From assembly GCF_017874625.1 (NCBI RefSeq), contig NZ_JAGIKZ010000028.1, positions 1 through 49,015 on the forward strand: a stretch of DNA of 49,015 nt, read 5' to 3'. The DNA is from Cytobacillus eiseniae. Its GTDB lineage: Bacteria > Bacillota > Bacilli > Bacillales > Cytobacillaceae. The notes under the pieces were generated by a model. The model was not told where the DNA came from. It searched no databases and was given only the letters and a program-made list of their open reading frames with translations. Positions within the stretch are counted from its first letter, which is position 1. Each line of letters opens with the position of its first letter. A program made the translations under genes and the position numbers. This document shows positions 18,641-28,900 of the stretch, one piece after another.

Positions 18641-18668
18641 GTGGGAGGGAGTAGATCCCTATTACCAC
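18641..18668 (+). promoter_or_regulatory. Probable L1-binding leader of rplK-rplA
   Basis: GTGG (18641-18644) pairs with CCAC (18665-18668), and AGGGA (18646-18650) pairs with TCCCT (18656-18660) around GTAGA. The unpaired G on one side and ATTA on the other form an asymmetric internal loop. The layout copies the L1 site in 23S rRNA helix 76-77, where GUGGGAGG faces AAAUACCAC. L1 is known to repress the rplK-rplA mRNA by such mimicry in other bacteria. The site ends 12 nt before the ribosome binding site. Confidence 0.7.
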
Positions 18669-18695
18669 ATCACGGACTTTAAGGAGGTGTGTCTC

Positions 18696-19121
18696 GTGGC
18701 TAAAAAAGTAATCAAACTTGTTAAATTGCAAATTCCAGCAGGTAAAGCAAATCCTGCGCCACCAGTAGGTCCTGCATTAGGTCAAGCCGGTGTTAATATC
18801 ATGGGATTCTGTAAGGAATTTAACGCTCGTACAGCTGAACAAGCTGGCTTAATCATTCCTGTTGAAATTACGGTTTTTGAAGACCGTTCATTTACATTTA
18901 TTACGAAAACTCCACCTGCTGCAGTTTTACTTAAAAAAGCAGCTGGAATTGAGTCTGGTTCTGGTGAACCAAACCGTAATAAAGTAGCAACAGTCAAGCG
19001 TGACAAGGTACGCGAGATTGCTGAAACAAAAATGCCTGATCTAAACGCTGCTAGTGTAGAAGCTGCAATGCGTATGGTTGAAGGTACTGCTCGCAGCATG
19101 GGTATCACTATCGAAGACTAA
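18696..19121 (+). CDS. rplK: Ribosomal protein L11
   Basis: L11 forms the GTPase-associated centre with 23S rRNA helices 43-44 and is needed for the RelA stringent response and thiostrepton binding. The 141-residue protein has the N-terminal domain ([27 protein letters not shown]) and the RNA-binding C-terminal domain (about 75-141). The GTG at 18696 is 6 nt after AAGGAGGTG, and [12 protein letters not shown] is the family start. It is transcribed from the promoter at 18535 and probably repressed by L1. Confidence 0.98.
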   Translation: MAKKVIKLVKLQIPAGKANPAPPVGPALGQAGVNIMGFCKEFNARTAEQAGLIIPVEITVFEDRSFTFITKTPPAAVLLKKAAGIESGSGEPNRNKVATVKRDKVREIAETKMPDLNAASVEAAMRMVEGTARSMGITIED

Positions 19122-19140
19122 TCCATGACTGCTGTTCAAC

Positions 19141-19180
19141 AGGGTTGCGTGACTGAACTAGGTTTCACACGCAACCTTTT
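19141..19180 (+). terminator. Terminator-like hairpin between rplK and rplA
   Basis: AGGGTTGCGTG (19141-19151) pairs with CACGCAACCTT (19168-19178), 11 bp with one G-T pair, followed by TTTTG. A T-tract this good inside the L11-L1 operon suggests attenuation that would lower rplA relative to rplK. Confidence 0.65.
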
Positions 19181-19184
19181 GTAC

Positions 19185-19222
19185 GTCTAGCTCAGACATT
19201 GAGCATGGCGCCTGGGCTCTTC
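19185..19222 (+). repeat. Short copy of the dispersed repeat before rplA
   Basis: The left end GTCTAGCTC (19185-19193) is joined through 13 unrelated bases to a right-end-like GGCGCCTGGGCTCTTC (19207-19222). It again lies directly after a terminator-like hairpin and just upstream of a ribosomal protein gene. Confidence 0.55.
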
Positions 19223-19271
19223 GTCGTGGGAGGTTATTCCGCTAAAACCACAAATCAAGGAGGAAATTAAA

Positions 19272-19970
19272 ATGGCTAAAAAAGGTAAAAAGTATGTAGA
19301 AGCTGCAAAGCTTGTAGATCGCACAAAAGCTTATCCTATTGGAGAAGCAATTGAACTTGCTAAGAAAACAAATTTCACTAAATTTGATGCAACAATCGAA
19401 GTAGCATTCCGTTTAGGAGTAGACCCTAAGAAAGCTGACCAACAAATCCGTGGAGCAGTTGTGCTTCCAAACGGTACAGGTAAAACGCAACGCGTCCTTG
19501 TTTTTGCTAAAGGTGAAAAATTGAAGGAAGCTGAAGCTGCTGGTGCAGACTTTGCAGGTGATGCAGAATATATCAATAAAATCCAACAAGGTTGGTTTGA
19601 TTTTGATGTAATCGTTGCTACTCCAGATATGATGGGTGAAGTTGGTAAACTTGGACGTGTATTAGGACCAAAAGGCTTAATGCCAAACCCTAAAACAGGC
19701 ACAGTTACATTTGATGTAACGAAAGCTGTTCAAGAAATTAAAGCTGGTAAAGTTGAATACCGTGTAGACAAAGCTGGTAACATCCACGTGCCTATCGGTA
19801 AAGTTTCATTTGAAAACGAAAAGCTTGTTGAAAACTTCAACACGATTTTCGATACAATGATGAAAGTAAAACCTGCTGCTGCTAAAGGAACTTACATGAA
19901 GAATGTAGCTGTAACTTCAACTATGGGACCTGGCGTAAAAGTAGATCCATCAACTGTAACAGCGAAATAA
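19272..19970 (+). CDS. rplA: Ribosomal protein L1
   Basis: L1 forms the mobile L1 stalk of the 50S subunit, which moves tRNA from the E site, and acts as a translational repressor of its own mRNA. The 232-residue protein has two domains. The RNA-binding parts include [36 protein letters not shown] at the N-terminus and [12 protein letters not shown] at the C-terminus. The ATG follows CAAGGAGG. A probable L1 binding site lies ahead of rplK. Confidence 0.98.
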   Translation: MAKKGKKYVEAAKLVDRTKAYPIGEAIELAKKTNFTKFDATIEVAFRLGVDPKKADQQIRGAVVLPNGTGKTQRVLVFAKGEKLKEAEAAGADFAGDAEYINKIQQGWFDFDVIVATPDMMGEVGKLGRVLGPKGLMPNPKTGTVTFDVTKAVQEIKAGKVEYRVDKAGNIHVPIGKVSFENEKLVENFNTIFDTMMKVKPAAAKGTYMKNVAVTSTMGPGVKVDPSTVTAK

Positions 19971-20041
19971 TTATGTGAATATGCGAAGCAGCCTTGATTT
20001 ACAAAGTGTTGTGGAACATTGAAGCTGGATAATACTAACAA

Positions 20042-20070
20042 TTGACAAACAAATATATATTTAGTAATAT
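20042..20070 (+). promoter_or_regulatory. SigA promoter of rplJ-rplL
   Basis: A consensus TTGACA (20042-20047) and TAATAT (20065-20070) have a 17-nt spacer. Transcription starting near 20077 gives a 180-nt leader containing the L10 element. Confidence 0.88.
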
Positions 20071-20100
20071 ATATTTTGTTGTTAAAATAATATAACATTT

Positions 20101-20216
20101 TTACCGTAGACAGCAGGTGCATTAAAGCTTAATTTCCTGCCGAGGTATTACGATAGAGTAATTGTTTATTAACTATTGTATACTTCCTCCATGTCTGCAA
20201 AGATATGGAGGTTTTT
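20101..20216 (+). promoter_or_regulatory. L10 leader of rplJ-rplL
   Basis: TACC (20102-20105) pairs with GGTA (20144-20147) and GCAGG (20113-20117) with CCTGC (20136-20140). The strands between them, GTAGACA and CGA, fit the known L10 leader with a kink-turn. The element binds the L10-L12 complex and represses when that complex is in excess. A downstream terminator gives the output. Confidence 0.88.
20186..20216 (+). terminator. Attenuator terminator of the L10 leader
   Basis: CCTCCATGTCT (20186-20196) and AGATATGGAGG (20201-20211) form an 11-bp stem around GCAA, followed by TTTTT. It lies between the L10 element and rplJ. Confidence 0.9.
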
Positions 20217-20258
20217 ATTTGAACGGTCTAAATGTACATTTCTACAGGAGGTGTAATG

Positions 20259-20759
20259 ATGAGCAGTGCTATCGAACAAAAGAAACAAATCGTAGACGAA
20301 ATTGCTGATAAGTTCAAGGCAAGTGTATCAACGGTTGTTGTTGATTATCGTGGTCTAACTGTTGCGGAAGTAACTGAACTTCGTAAACAACTTCGTGAAG
20401 CAGGTGTAGAGTTTAAAGTATATAAGAACTCACTAACTCGCCGTGCTGCTGAATCTGCTGAACTTGCAGGTTTGAACGAAGTGTTAACAGGTCCTAATGC
20501 AGTTGCATTCAGTACAGAGGACGTTGTTGCTCCAGCGAAAATCATTAATGATTTCGCGAAGAAGCATGAAGCGCTTGAAATTAAAGCAGGTATTATTGAA
20601 GGTAACGTTTCAACAGCTGAAGAAGTGAAAGCTCTTGCTGAACTTCCATCTCGCGAAGGTTTACTATCTATGGTACTCAGCGTACTTCAAGCACCAATTC
20701 GCAATCTTGCTCTTGCTGCAAAAGCTGTTGCAGATCAAAAAGAAGAACAAGGCGCGTAA
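20259..20759 (+). CDS. rplJ: Ribosomal protein L10
   Basis: L10 anchors the L7/L12 dimers at the stalk base of the 50S subunit and regulates its own operon through the leader. The 166-residue protein has an N-terminal rRNA-binding domain ([23 protein letters not shown]). A long C-terminal helix ([26 protein letters not shown]) is the binding site for L12 dimers. Of three in-frame ATGs, 20259 was chosen: AGGAGGTG sits 5 nt before it and MSSAIEQKK matches the family. Confidence 0.98.
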   Translation: MSSAIEQKKQIVDEIADKFKASVSTVVVDYRGLTVAEVTELRKQLREAGVEFKVYKNSLTRRAAESAELAGLNEVLTGPNAVAFSTEDVVAPAKIINDFAKKHEALEIKAGIIEGNVSTAEEVKALAELPSREGLLSMVLSVLQAPIRNLALAAKAVADQKEEQGA

Positions 20760-20814
20760 GTTAAAGATCGTTAAACTATTAAATGAATACCAATTATAAG
20801 GAGGAAATTTTATC

Positions 20815-21177
20815 ATGACTAAAGAACAAATCATTGAAGCAGTTAAAGCTATGACTGTTTTAGAATTAAACGACTTAGTAAAAGCAATCGAAGAAGAATT
20901 CGGAGTAACTGCTGCAGCTCCTGTAGCTGTTATGGGTGGCGCTGCTGGTGCTGCTGCTGAAGAAAAAACTGATTTTGACGTAATCCTTGCTTCTGCAGGC
21001 GACCAAAAAATCAAAGTTATTAAAGTTGTTCGTGAAATCACAGGTCTTGGACTTAAAGAAGCAAAAGAACTTGTTGATAACACACCAAAAGCAGTTAAAG
21101 AAGGCGCTTCTAAAGAAGAAGCTGAAGAAATCAAAGCGAAGCTTGAAGAAGTTGGAGCTGGCGTTGAAGTTAAGTAA
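20815..21177 (+). CDS. rplL: Ribosomal protein L7/L12
   Basis: L7/L12 forms the flexible stalk that recruits and stimulates translational GTPases. The 120-residue protein has the N-terminal dimerisation and L10-binding domain (1-35), an Ala/Gly-rich hinge ([14 protein letters not shown], about 38-51) and a globular C-terminal domain with EKTDFDVIL and [17 protein letters not shown]. Four to six copies per ribosome are usual, so a strong ribosome site (AAGGAGG) is expected and present. A strong terminator follows. Confidence 0.98.
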   Translation: MTKEQIIEAVKAMTVLELNDLVKAIEEEFGVTAAAPVAVMGGAAGAAAEEKTDFDVILASAGDQKIKVIKVVREITGLGLKEAKELVDNTPKAVKEGASKEEAEEIKAKLEEVGAGVEVK

Positions 21178-21188
21178 TATATGCATTG

Positions 21189-21217
21189 AAAAGCCCGCGA
21201 TTTAGCGGGCTTTTTTT
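21189..21217 (+). terminator. Intrinsic terminator after rplL
   Basis: AAGCCCGC (21191-21198) and GCGGGCTT (21205-21212) around GATTTA are followed by a T-run to 21217. A classic strong terminator ending the rplJ-rplL unit. Confidence 0.95.
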
Positions 21218-21243
21218 GTAAAATAAGATTGAATCAGAAAATC

Positions 21244-21297
21244 GTCTAGCTCTGGTAACTGTTTCATTTTAAAGTAGGCTAACTAACGCATTTTTTC
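21244..21297 (+). repeat. Decayed short copy of the dispersed repeat before ybxB
   Basis: The left end GTCTAGCTC is at 21244-21252. A right-end-like CGCATTTTTTC lies at 21287-21297 (compare GCGCATTTTTAC in copy C). The interior is not recognisable. It sits directly after the rplL terminator, as other copies do. Confidence 0.35.
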
Positions 21298-21315
21298 TGT
21301 CGGAGGTGAATAAGT

Positions 21316-21918
21316 TTGTCTGAGCACTATTATTCTAAAGTACAAAACGTTGAAAGTGATCCGCAAGTAAGGGACTTTGCGATTCATAATCAATCCTTTC
21401 GTTTTAAGACAGATAATGGGGTTTTTTCTAAAAAAGAAGTTGATTTTGGGTCCAGATTATTATTAGAAACATTTGAGATGCCGCCAATTGATGGAAATAT
21501 TCTTGATGTTGGTTGTGGTTATGGTCCGATTGGCTTATCAATCGCTAAACAAATGAAAGACCGAATCGTTCATATGGTTGATGTGAATGAGCGAGCATTG
21601 CTTTTAGCGCGTGATAATGCAACATTGAATGAGGTTGAAAATGTTTGTATTTATGAAAGTGATCGTTTGGACAATGTGAGTGGAAACAAATTTGCTGCGA
21701 TTTTGACAAACCCGCCAATCCGCGCTGGGAAAAGGGTTGTCCATGATATCTTTGAACAAAGTCATGATTGTCTGCTGCCTGGTGGAGAACTTTGGGTCGT
21801 AATTCAAAAGAAACAAGGAGCACCATCGGCCATATCGAAAATGTCTGAGCTATATAGTGAAGTAGAGACGGTTGTGAAGAAAAAGGGATACTTTATTATA
21901 AAAGCGAAAAAAGATTGA
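21316..21918 (+). CDS. ybxB: Class I SAM-dependent methyltransferase, RsmC-like (YbxB)
   Basis: The 200-residue protein has the SAM-binding motif DVGCGYG at 64-70 and the NPP motif at 132-134 (TNPPIRAGK), typical of enzymes that methylate exocyclic amino groups. It resembles the C-terminal catalytic half of the 16S rRNA guanine-N2 methyltransferase RsmC, without the N-terminal half. An rRNA substrate is likely by family and context but not proven. The start is TTG, with GGAGGTGA upstream. It sits between rplL and rpoB as ybxB does in B. subtilis. Confidence 0.9.
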   Translation: MSEHYYSKVQNVESDPQVRDFAIHNQSFRFKTDNGVFSKKEVDFGSRLLLETFEMPPIDGNILDVGCGYGPIGLSIAKQMKDRIVHMVDVNERALLLARDNATLNEVENVCIYESDRLDNVSGNKFAAILTNPPIRAGKRVVHDIFEQSHDCLLPGGELWVVIQKKQGAPSAISKMSELYSEVETVVKKKGYFIIKAKKD

Positions 21919-21919
21919 C

Positions 21920-21949
21920 TTGACATTTCGTGTATGATAGCATTATAAA
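21920..21949 (+). promoter_or_regulatory. SigA promoter of rpoB-rpoC
   Basis: A consensus TTGACA (21920-21925) and TATAAA (21944-21949) have an 18-nt spacer and overlap the end of ybxB. It gives an rpoB leader of about 325 nt. A second TATAAT at 22010-22015 lacks a clear -35. Confidence 0.75.
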
Positions 21950-22054
21950 ATGCCAATATATTAGATTCCGATTAATTACTAAATTACATATTACTTGTAT
22001 AAATTTGGTTATAATGGGAATGCTAACAAAATAATTGTCGTAATGTGGAATTGT

Positions 22055-22085
22055 GGTTTTTACTTAAAAACCCTTTTTCTTTTTG
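22055..22085 (+). terminator. Terminator-like hairpin in the rpoB leader
   Basis: GGTTTTTA (22055-22062) pairs with TAAAAACC (22065-22072) around only two bases; in practice 7 bp and a 4-base loop. It is followed by CTTTTTCTTTTTG. It lies between the rpoB promoter and the gene, so it could act as an attenuator. The stem is mostly A-T and may be weak. Confidence 0.55.
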
Positions 22086-22122
22086 TCTAATTGAAAAGTG
22101 ACAGGTTTCTTGAATTGGAAAC

Positions 22123-22248
22123 TATCTAGCACGATGTCTATCGCGTCCGAGGCCACATGCTAATCCTTTCGAAAAGGTCCAACAACACCATTCCGGGAGG
22201 TTCGTCTTGTGTTTGTCGCCGGGGGTAGGCATGGCGCTTGCGCTTTTC
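22123..22248 (+). repeat. Dispersed intergenic repeat, copy D (diverged)
   Basis: It begins with TATCTAGC. CGAGGCCACA and AATCC are recognisable left-arm parts, followed by GGGAGGTTCGTCTTGTG and GGCGCTTGCGCTTTT at the right end. The right arm carries GGGGGTAGGC, the exact complement of the left-arm GCCTACCCCC of copies B and C, but that left arm is lost here. It ends 33 nt before the rpoB start. Confidence 0.75.
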
Positions 22249-22281
22249 TTTAAATAACGCTTGATTTGAGGGGTGAATCAG

Positions 22282-25200
22282 TTGACAGGTCAACTAGTTC
22301 AGTATGGACGACACCGCCAACGTAGAAGTTACGCACGAATCAGTGAAGTTTTAGAATTACCAAATCTAATCGAAATCCAAACCTCTTCCTATCAATGGTT
22401 TCTTGATGAGGGTTTACGTGAAATGTTCCATGACATTTCTCCGATTGAAGACTTTACTGGTAATTTGTCGCTTGAATTTATTGATTACAGCCTTGGCGAA
22501 CCAAAATATTCCGTTCCGGAATCGAAAGAAAGAGATGTTACATATTCTGCACCTTTACGTGTGAAAGTGCGTCTTGTAAACAAAGAAACAGGCGAAGTTA
22601 AAGACCAGGATGTCTTTATGGGTGACTTCCCGCTTATGACAGAAACAGGTACATTTGTGATTAATGGAGCAGAGCGTGTAATTGTATCACAGCTTGTTCG
22701 TTCCCCAAGTGTATACTTTAGCAGCAAACTAGATAAAAACGGGAAAAAAGGCTTTACGGCAACAGTAATCCCGAACCGCGGCGCTTGGCTAGAATATGAA
22801 ACAGATGCCAAGGATGTCGTATACGTCAGAATAGATCGTACTCGGAAACTGCCCGTTACGGTTCTTTTGCGTGCACTTGGGTTCGGATCTGATCAAGAGA
22901 TCATTGATTTGATTGGAGATAACGAATATATCCGCAACACACTTGAAAAAGACAATACGGAAGGAACGGATAAGGCGTTATTAGAAATCTACGAACGTCT
23001 ACGTCCTGGAGAACCTCCGACTGTTGAAAACGCAAAAAGTTTATTAGTTTCAAGGTTTTTTGATCCGAAGCGCTATGATTTAGCGAATGTCGGTCGTTAT
23101 AAGATTAATAAAAAGCTTCATATTAAAAATAGACTATTCGGCCAGCGTCTTGCAGAAACACTTGTAGATCCTGAAACAGGCGAAATTATCGCTGAAAAGG
23201 GAGTTACGCTAGACAGACGTACACTAGACAAAGTTCTTCCATATTTAGAGAAAAATATTGGATTTAAAACAGTAAGTCTAGTTGGTGGTGTGTTGGAAGA
23301 AGATGTAACACTACAATCGATCAAAATCTATGCACCAAATGAAGATGGAGAAAAGGCAATTAACGTAATTGGAAATGCTTATGTCGAAGAAGCTGTGAAA
23401 AACATTTCACCGTCTGATATTATCGCATCCATTAGTTATTTCTTTAACTTACTTCATGCGGTTGGAGATACGGATGATATTGATCATCTAGGTAATAGAC
23501 GTCTGCGTTCTGTGGGTGAATTATTGCAAAATCAATTCCGTATCGGTCTTTCTAGAATGGAACGTGTCGTACGGGAAAGAATGTCTATCCAAGATACGAA
23601 TACGATTACTCCACAGCAGTTAATTAATATTCGACCTGTGATTGCATCAATTAAGGAATTTTTCGGAAGTTCCCAGCTTTCTCAATTTATGGATCAAACG
23701 AATCCATTAGCAGAGTTAACACATAAACGTCGTCTTTCTGCGTTAGGGCCTGGTGGATTAACGAGAGAGCGTGCAGGAATGGAAGTTCGTGACGTTCACT
23801 ACTCACACTATGGTCGTATGTGTCCAATTGAAACGCCTGAAGGTCCGAATATTGGGTTGATTAACTCTTTATCTTCCTTTGCGAAGGTGAATCGCTTCGG
23901 ATTTATAGAAACACCTTATCGTCGAATTGATCCGGAAACAGGAAAAGTGACTGGACGAATCGATTATTTGACTGCTGATGAGGAAGATAATTATGTTGTT
24001 GCCCAAGCAAATGTTCGTTTGGGTGAGGATGGTTCCTTCCTTGATGAGGATGTTGTTGCTCGTTTTAAAGGAGAAAATACCGTCGTTCACCGTGATCGAA
24101 TTGACTACATGGATGTTTCTCCTAAGCAGGTAGTATCTGCTGCGACAGCATGTATTCCTTTCCTTGAAAATGATGACTCCAACCGTGCGTTAATGGGCGC
24201 GAACATGCAACGACAAGCTGTTCCGCTAATGCAGCCTGAAGCTCCTCGAGTAGGAACGGGTATGGAATATGTTTCAGGTAAAGATTCTGGTGCTGCTGTC
24301 ATTTGTAAGCATGAAGGAATTGTAGAGCACGTTGAAGCTCGTGAAGTATGGGTTCGTCGAATTGATACAGTTGACGGCCAAGAAGTAAAAGGAAATCTTG
24401 ATAAATATAAACTATTGAAGTTTATTCGTTCGAACCAAGGGACTTGTTATAATCAACGTCCAATCGTGGCTGTTGGCAACCGTGTAACAAAAGGCGAAAT
24501 CCTTGCTGATGGTCCTTCCATGGAACTTGGTGAATTAGCGCTTGGTCGAAATGTTGTTGTTGCCTTTATGACTTGGGATGGCTATAACTACGAGGATGCG
24601 ATCATTATGAGTGAGCGCCTTGTTAAAGATGATGTTTATACGTCTATTCATATTGAAGAGTATGAATCAGAGTCTCGTGATACAAAGCTAGGGCCAGAGG
24701 AGATCACTCGTGATATTCCGAATGTAGGGGAAGATGCCCTGCGCAACCTAGATGAGCGTGGAATTATTCGTACGGGTGCTGAAGTGAAAGATGGAGACTT
24801 ATTAGTTGGGAAAGTGACGCCTAAAGGGGTAACTGAACTAACTGCTGAAGAAAGACTCCTACATGCAATCTTTGGTGAGAAGGCTCGAGAAGTTCGTGAT
24901 ACTTCACTACGTGTACCGCATGGCGGTGGCGGAATTGTTCTCGATGTAAAAGTCTTTAATAGAGAAGATGGCGATGAGCTTCCACCAGGTGTGAATCAGC
25001 TTGTTCGTGTGTATATTGTTCAAAAACGTAAAATCTCTGCTGGAGATAAGATGGCAGGACGTCACGGAAATAAAGGGGTTATCTCTCGTATTTTACCAGA
25101 GGAAGATATGCCTTATATGCCAGACGGAACACCTGTTGATATCATGTTAAATCCATTAGGGGTACCTTCTCGTATGAATATCGGACAGGTGCTTGAACTT

Positions 25201-25842
25201 CACCTAGGAATGGCAGCAAGAGCATTAGGTATTCATGTTGCTTCCCCTGTTTTTGATGGTGCAAGTGAAGAAGACGTTTGGGAAACAATTGAAGAAGCTG
25301 GCATGGCAAATGATGCAAAAACAGTCCTATACGATGGACGATCTGGAGAACCATTTGATAACCGTGTGTCTGTTGGTGTTATGTACATGATCAAACTAGC
25401 GCATATGGTTGACGATAAACTACATGCTCGTTCAACAGGACCATATTCTCTTGTTACTCAACAGCCACTTGGAGGTAAAGCTCAATTTGGTGGACAGCGT
25501 TTCGGGGAAATGGAAGTTTGGGCACTTGAGGCTTATGGTGCTGCATATACGTTGCAAGAGATTCTAACAGTTAAGTCTGATGATGTTGTCGGACGTGTGA
25601 AAACATATGAATCAATAGTTAAAGGTGAAAATGTTCCAGAACCAGGTGTACCTGAGTCATTTAAAGTATTGATTAAAGAACTTCAAAGCTTAGGTTTGGA
25701 TGTGAAGATCCTTTCTGGTGATGAAAAGGAAATTGAAATGCGCGATACAGAGGACGATGAAGAGGTTCAGCAGGCTGAATCCTTAGCAATTGCTCCAGAG
25801 CCGATTAAAGAAGAGCAAGAGCAAGTCGTTACAAAGGAATAG
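22282..25842 (+). CDS. rpoB: RpoB, RNA polymerase beta subunit
   Basis: RpoB is the catalytic beta subunit of RNA polymerase. The 1186 residues are close to B. subtilis RpoB throughout. The rifampicin pocket ([32 protein letters not shown]) looks wild type. The switch and active-site parts [10 protein letters not shown] and [27 protein letters not shown] are present. The acidic C-terminal tail is variable in the family. The TTG at 22282 was chosen because GAGGGGTGA is 6 nt upstream and [12 protein letters not shown] is the family start; a GTG 9 nt earlier overlaps that site. Its own promoter, a hairpin and a repeat copy precede it. Confidence 0.98.
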   Translation: MTGQLVQYGRHRQRRSYARISEVLELPNLIEIQTSSYQWFLDEGLREMFHDISPIEDFTGNLSLEFIDYSLGEPKYSVPESKERDVTYSAPLRVKVRLVNKETGEVKDQDVFMGDFPLMTETGTFVINGAERVIVSQLVRSPSVYFSSKLDKNGKKGFTATVIPNRGAWLEYETDAKDVVYVRIDRTRKLPVTVLLRALGFGSDQEIIDLIGDNEYIRNTLEKDNTEGTDKALLEIYERLRPGEPPTVENAKSLLVSRFFDPKRYDLANVGRYKINKKLHIKNRLFGQRLAETLVDPETGEIIAEKGVTLDRRTLDKVLPYLEKNIGFKTVSLVGGVLEEDVTLQSIKIYAPNEDGEKAINVIGNAYVEEAVKNISPSDIIASISYFFNLLHAVGDTDDIDHLGNRRLRSVGELLQNQFRIGLSRMERVVRERMSIQDTNTITPQQLINIRPVIASIKEFFGSSQLSQFMDQTNPLAELTHKRRLSALGPGGLTRERAGMEVRDVHYSHYGRMCPIETPEGPNIGLINSLSSFAKVNRFGFIETPYRRIDPETGKVTGRIDYLTADEEDNYVVAQANVRLGEDGSFLDEDVVARFKGENTVVHRDRIDYMDVSPKQVVSAATACIPFLENDDSNRALMGANMQRQAVPLMQPEAPRVGTGMEYVSGKDSGAAVICKHEGIVEHVEAREVWVRRIDTVDGQEVKGNLDKYKLLKFIRSNQGTCYNQRPIVAVGNRVTKGEILADGPSMELGELALGRNVVVAFMTWDGYNYEDAIIMSERLVKDDVYTSIHIEEYESESRDTKLGPEEITRDIPNVGEDALRNLDERGIIRTGAEVKDGDLLVGKVTPKGVTELTAEERLLHAIFGEKAREVRDTSLRVPHGGGGIVLDVKVFNREDGDELPPGVNQLVRVYIVQKRKISAGDKMAGRHGNKGVISRILPEEDMPYMPDGTPVDIMLNPLGVPSRMNIGQVLELHLGMAARALGIHVASPVFDGASEEDVWETIEEAGMANDAKTVLYDGRSGEPFDNRVSVGVMYMIKLAHMVDDKLHARSTGPYSLVTQQPLGGKAQFGGQRFGEMEVWALEAYGAAYTLQEILTVKSDDVVGRVKTYESIVKGENVPEPGVPESFKVLIKELQSLGLDVKILSGDEKEIEMRDTEDDEEVQQAESLAIAPEPIKEEQEQVVTKE

Positions 25843-25986
25843 CTTCCTAATATATAAATGATACGTTTTCAACTCTTTTAACCTCTAATTGTATGGTTAG
25901 AGGTTAAAAGAGAGTAAAGATGCACTTAATTGCCTTAAAATACGCAATTAAGGAATGGCACGGACATAAAAAGGGAGGTAGGCCCC

Positions 25987-28900
25987 TTGTTAGATGTAAA
26001 CAATTTTGAGTATATGAAAATCGGTCTTGCTTCACCAGATAAGATTCGTTCATGGTCACATGGCGAAGTGAAGAAACCTGAAACAATTAATTATCGTACA
26101 TTAAAGCCTGAGAAAGACGGCTTATTTTGTGAACGGATTTTCGGACCTACAAAGGACTGGGAATGTCATTGTGGGAAGTACAAGCGAGTTCGCTATAAAG
26201 GAGTCGTTTGTGACCGATGTGGTGTTGAAGTAACACGAGCAAAGGTTCGCCGTGAAAGAATGGGACATATCGAGCTTGCAGCTCCTGTCTCTCATATTTG
26301 GTATTTTAAAGGGATCCCAAGTCGTATGGGACTTGTTCTTGATATGTCTCCTCGTGCGCTTGAAGAAGTTATTTACTTTGCTTCTTATGTAGTGACTGAT
26401 GCAGGGGATACGGCTCTTGAAAGAAAGCAATTGCTCTCTGAAAAAGAATATCGTGCATATCGTGAAAAGTACGGGAATAAATTCCAAGCTTCAATGGGTG
26501 CGGAATCTATTAAAAAGCTTCTTTCAGATATTAATTTAGTAAAAGAAGTAGATGCGTTAAAAGAAGAATTAAGAACAGCTCAAGGACAACGTAGAACACG
26601 TGCGATTAAACGTCTAGAAGTATTAGAGGCATTCCGTGGTTCAGGCAATGAACCTTCTTGGATGATCCTTGATGTACTTCCAGTAATTCCACCAGAACTA
26701 CGTCCAATGGTTCAATTAGACGGCGGTCGTTTTGCGACATCTGACCTAAACGATCTATACCGTCGTGTCATTAACAGAAATAATCGTCTTAAGCGTTTAT
26801 TAGATCTTGGTGCGCCTAGTATCATTGTTCAAAATGAAAAACGTATGCTCCAAGAAGCTGTTGATGCATTAATTGATAACGGCCGTCGTGGACGTCCTGT
26901 AACAGGCCCAGGAAATCGCCCATTAAAGTCACTTTCACATATGCTGAAAGGGAAGCAAGGTCGTTTCCGTCAAAACCTTTTAGGAAAACGTGTTGACTAC
27001 TCTGGACGTTCAGTTATTGTTGTTGGACCAAACTTGAAAATGTATCAGTGCGGACTACCTAAAGAAATGGCATTAGAGTTGTTTAAGCCATTCGTAATGA
27101 AGGAACTAGTTGAAAAAGGGTTATCACATAATATTAAATCAGCAAAACGTAAAATTGAAAGAGTGCAGCCAGAAGTATGGGACGTATTGGAAAGTGTAAT
27201 TAAAGAACATCCAGTCCTATTAAACCGTGCACCAACACTTCATAGATTAGGGATTCAAGCATTTGAACCTACGCTTGTAGAAGGCCGTGCGATCCGTCTA
27301 CACCCACTTGTATGTACAGCATACAATGCGGACTTTGATGGAGACCAAATGGCTGTTCACGTTCCACTTTCATCTGAAGCACAAGCGGAAGCAAGATTAT
27401 TAATGCTTGCTGCACAGAACATCTTGAATCCGAAAGATGGAAAACCGGTTGTTACTCCTTCACAGGATATGGTTTTAGGTAACTATTACTTAACACTGGA
27501 AAGAGAAAGTGCAGTTGGGGAAGGAATGGTCTTTAAAGATGCAAGCGAGGCATTGCTAGCTTATGAAAATGGATATGTTCATTTGCATACACGTGTTGCT
27601 GTTTATGCTGGATCTTTGAAAAACCCAACCTTTACAGAAGAACAAAACAACCAACTACTAATCACAACTGTAGGGAAATTGATTTTCAATGAAATATTAC
27701 CAGAATCATTCCCTTATATTAATGAACCTACTAGACGAAACCTTGAGGTGGAAACACCAAAACAGTATTTTGTTGAAAAAGGAACAGATGTGCCTGCTGT
27801 TATACTTGAAATGCCAATAGTAGATCCATTCAAGAAAAAGATTCTAGGGAATATTATTGCAGAAGTATTTAAGCGATTTAAAATAACAGAAACATCAAAA
27901 ATGCTTGATCGCATGAAGGATCTTGGATTCAAATACTCTACTAAAGCTGGGATTACTGTAGGGGTTTCAGATATTGTTGTACTTGGTGAGAAAGAGAAAA
28001 TCATTAGTGATGCTCAAGTGAAGGTAGATAACGTAATGAAGCAATTCAGACGTGGTCTAATCACCGAAGATGAGCGTTATGACCGTGTGATTTCTATTTG
28101 GAGTGCAGCGAAGGATGTTATTCAAGAACAATTAATGAAATCTCTTGATAAGGCAAACCCAATCTTTATGATGAGTGATTCGGGTGCCCGTGGTAACGCC
28201 TCTAACTTCACACAGTTAGCTGGTATGCGTGGACTGATGGCCAACCCGGCTGGTCGTATCATTGAATTGCCAATCAAATCAAGTTTCCGTGAAGGTTTAA
28301 CCGTGTTAGAATACTTTATCTCCACACACGGTGCTCGTAAAGGACTTGCCGATACGGCGCTGAAAACAGCTGACTCTGGATACTTAACTCGTCGACTTGT
28401 TGATGTGGCACAGGATGTCATTGTCAGAGAAGATGATTGTGGGACAGATCGCGGCCTGTTAATCAGCTCATTGAAAGACGGAACAGAAATTATCGAATCG
28501 TTAGAAGAACGTTTAATTGGACGTTATGCTAGAAAAGCAATTAAACACCCAGAAACGAATGAAGTAATTGTTCCTGAAAACGGCTTAATTACGGAAGATC
28601 TTGCTGAAACAGTAACGAAAGCCAATATTGAGCAAGTATGGATTCGTTCTGCATTTACATGTAATACACGTCATGGTGTATGTAAAAAATGTTATGGACG
28701 TAACCTTGCAACTGGTCAAGAGGTAGAAGTAGGAGAAGCGGTAGGTATTATCGCTGCTCAATCGATCGGAGAACCAGGTACTCAGTTAACGATGCGTACT
28801 TTCCATACAGGTGGAGTTGCTGGAGACGATATTACTCAAGGTTTGCCACGTATTCAGGAGATATTCGAAGCGCGTAATCCTAAAGGGGTTGCGGTTATCA

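Noticed and set aside
20048..20078. A/T palindrome around 20050-20075
   Set aside because: It coincides with the spacer and -10 of a good SigA promoter and is explained by A/T richness.
21744..21826. Possible frameshift or truncation in ybxB because it is shorter than E. coli RsmC
   Set aside because: The single-domain length of about 200 is normal for the Bacillus protein, and all catalytic motifs are present.
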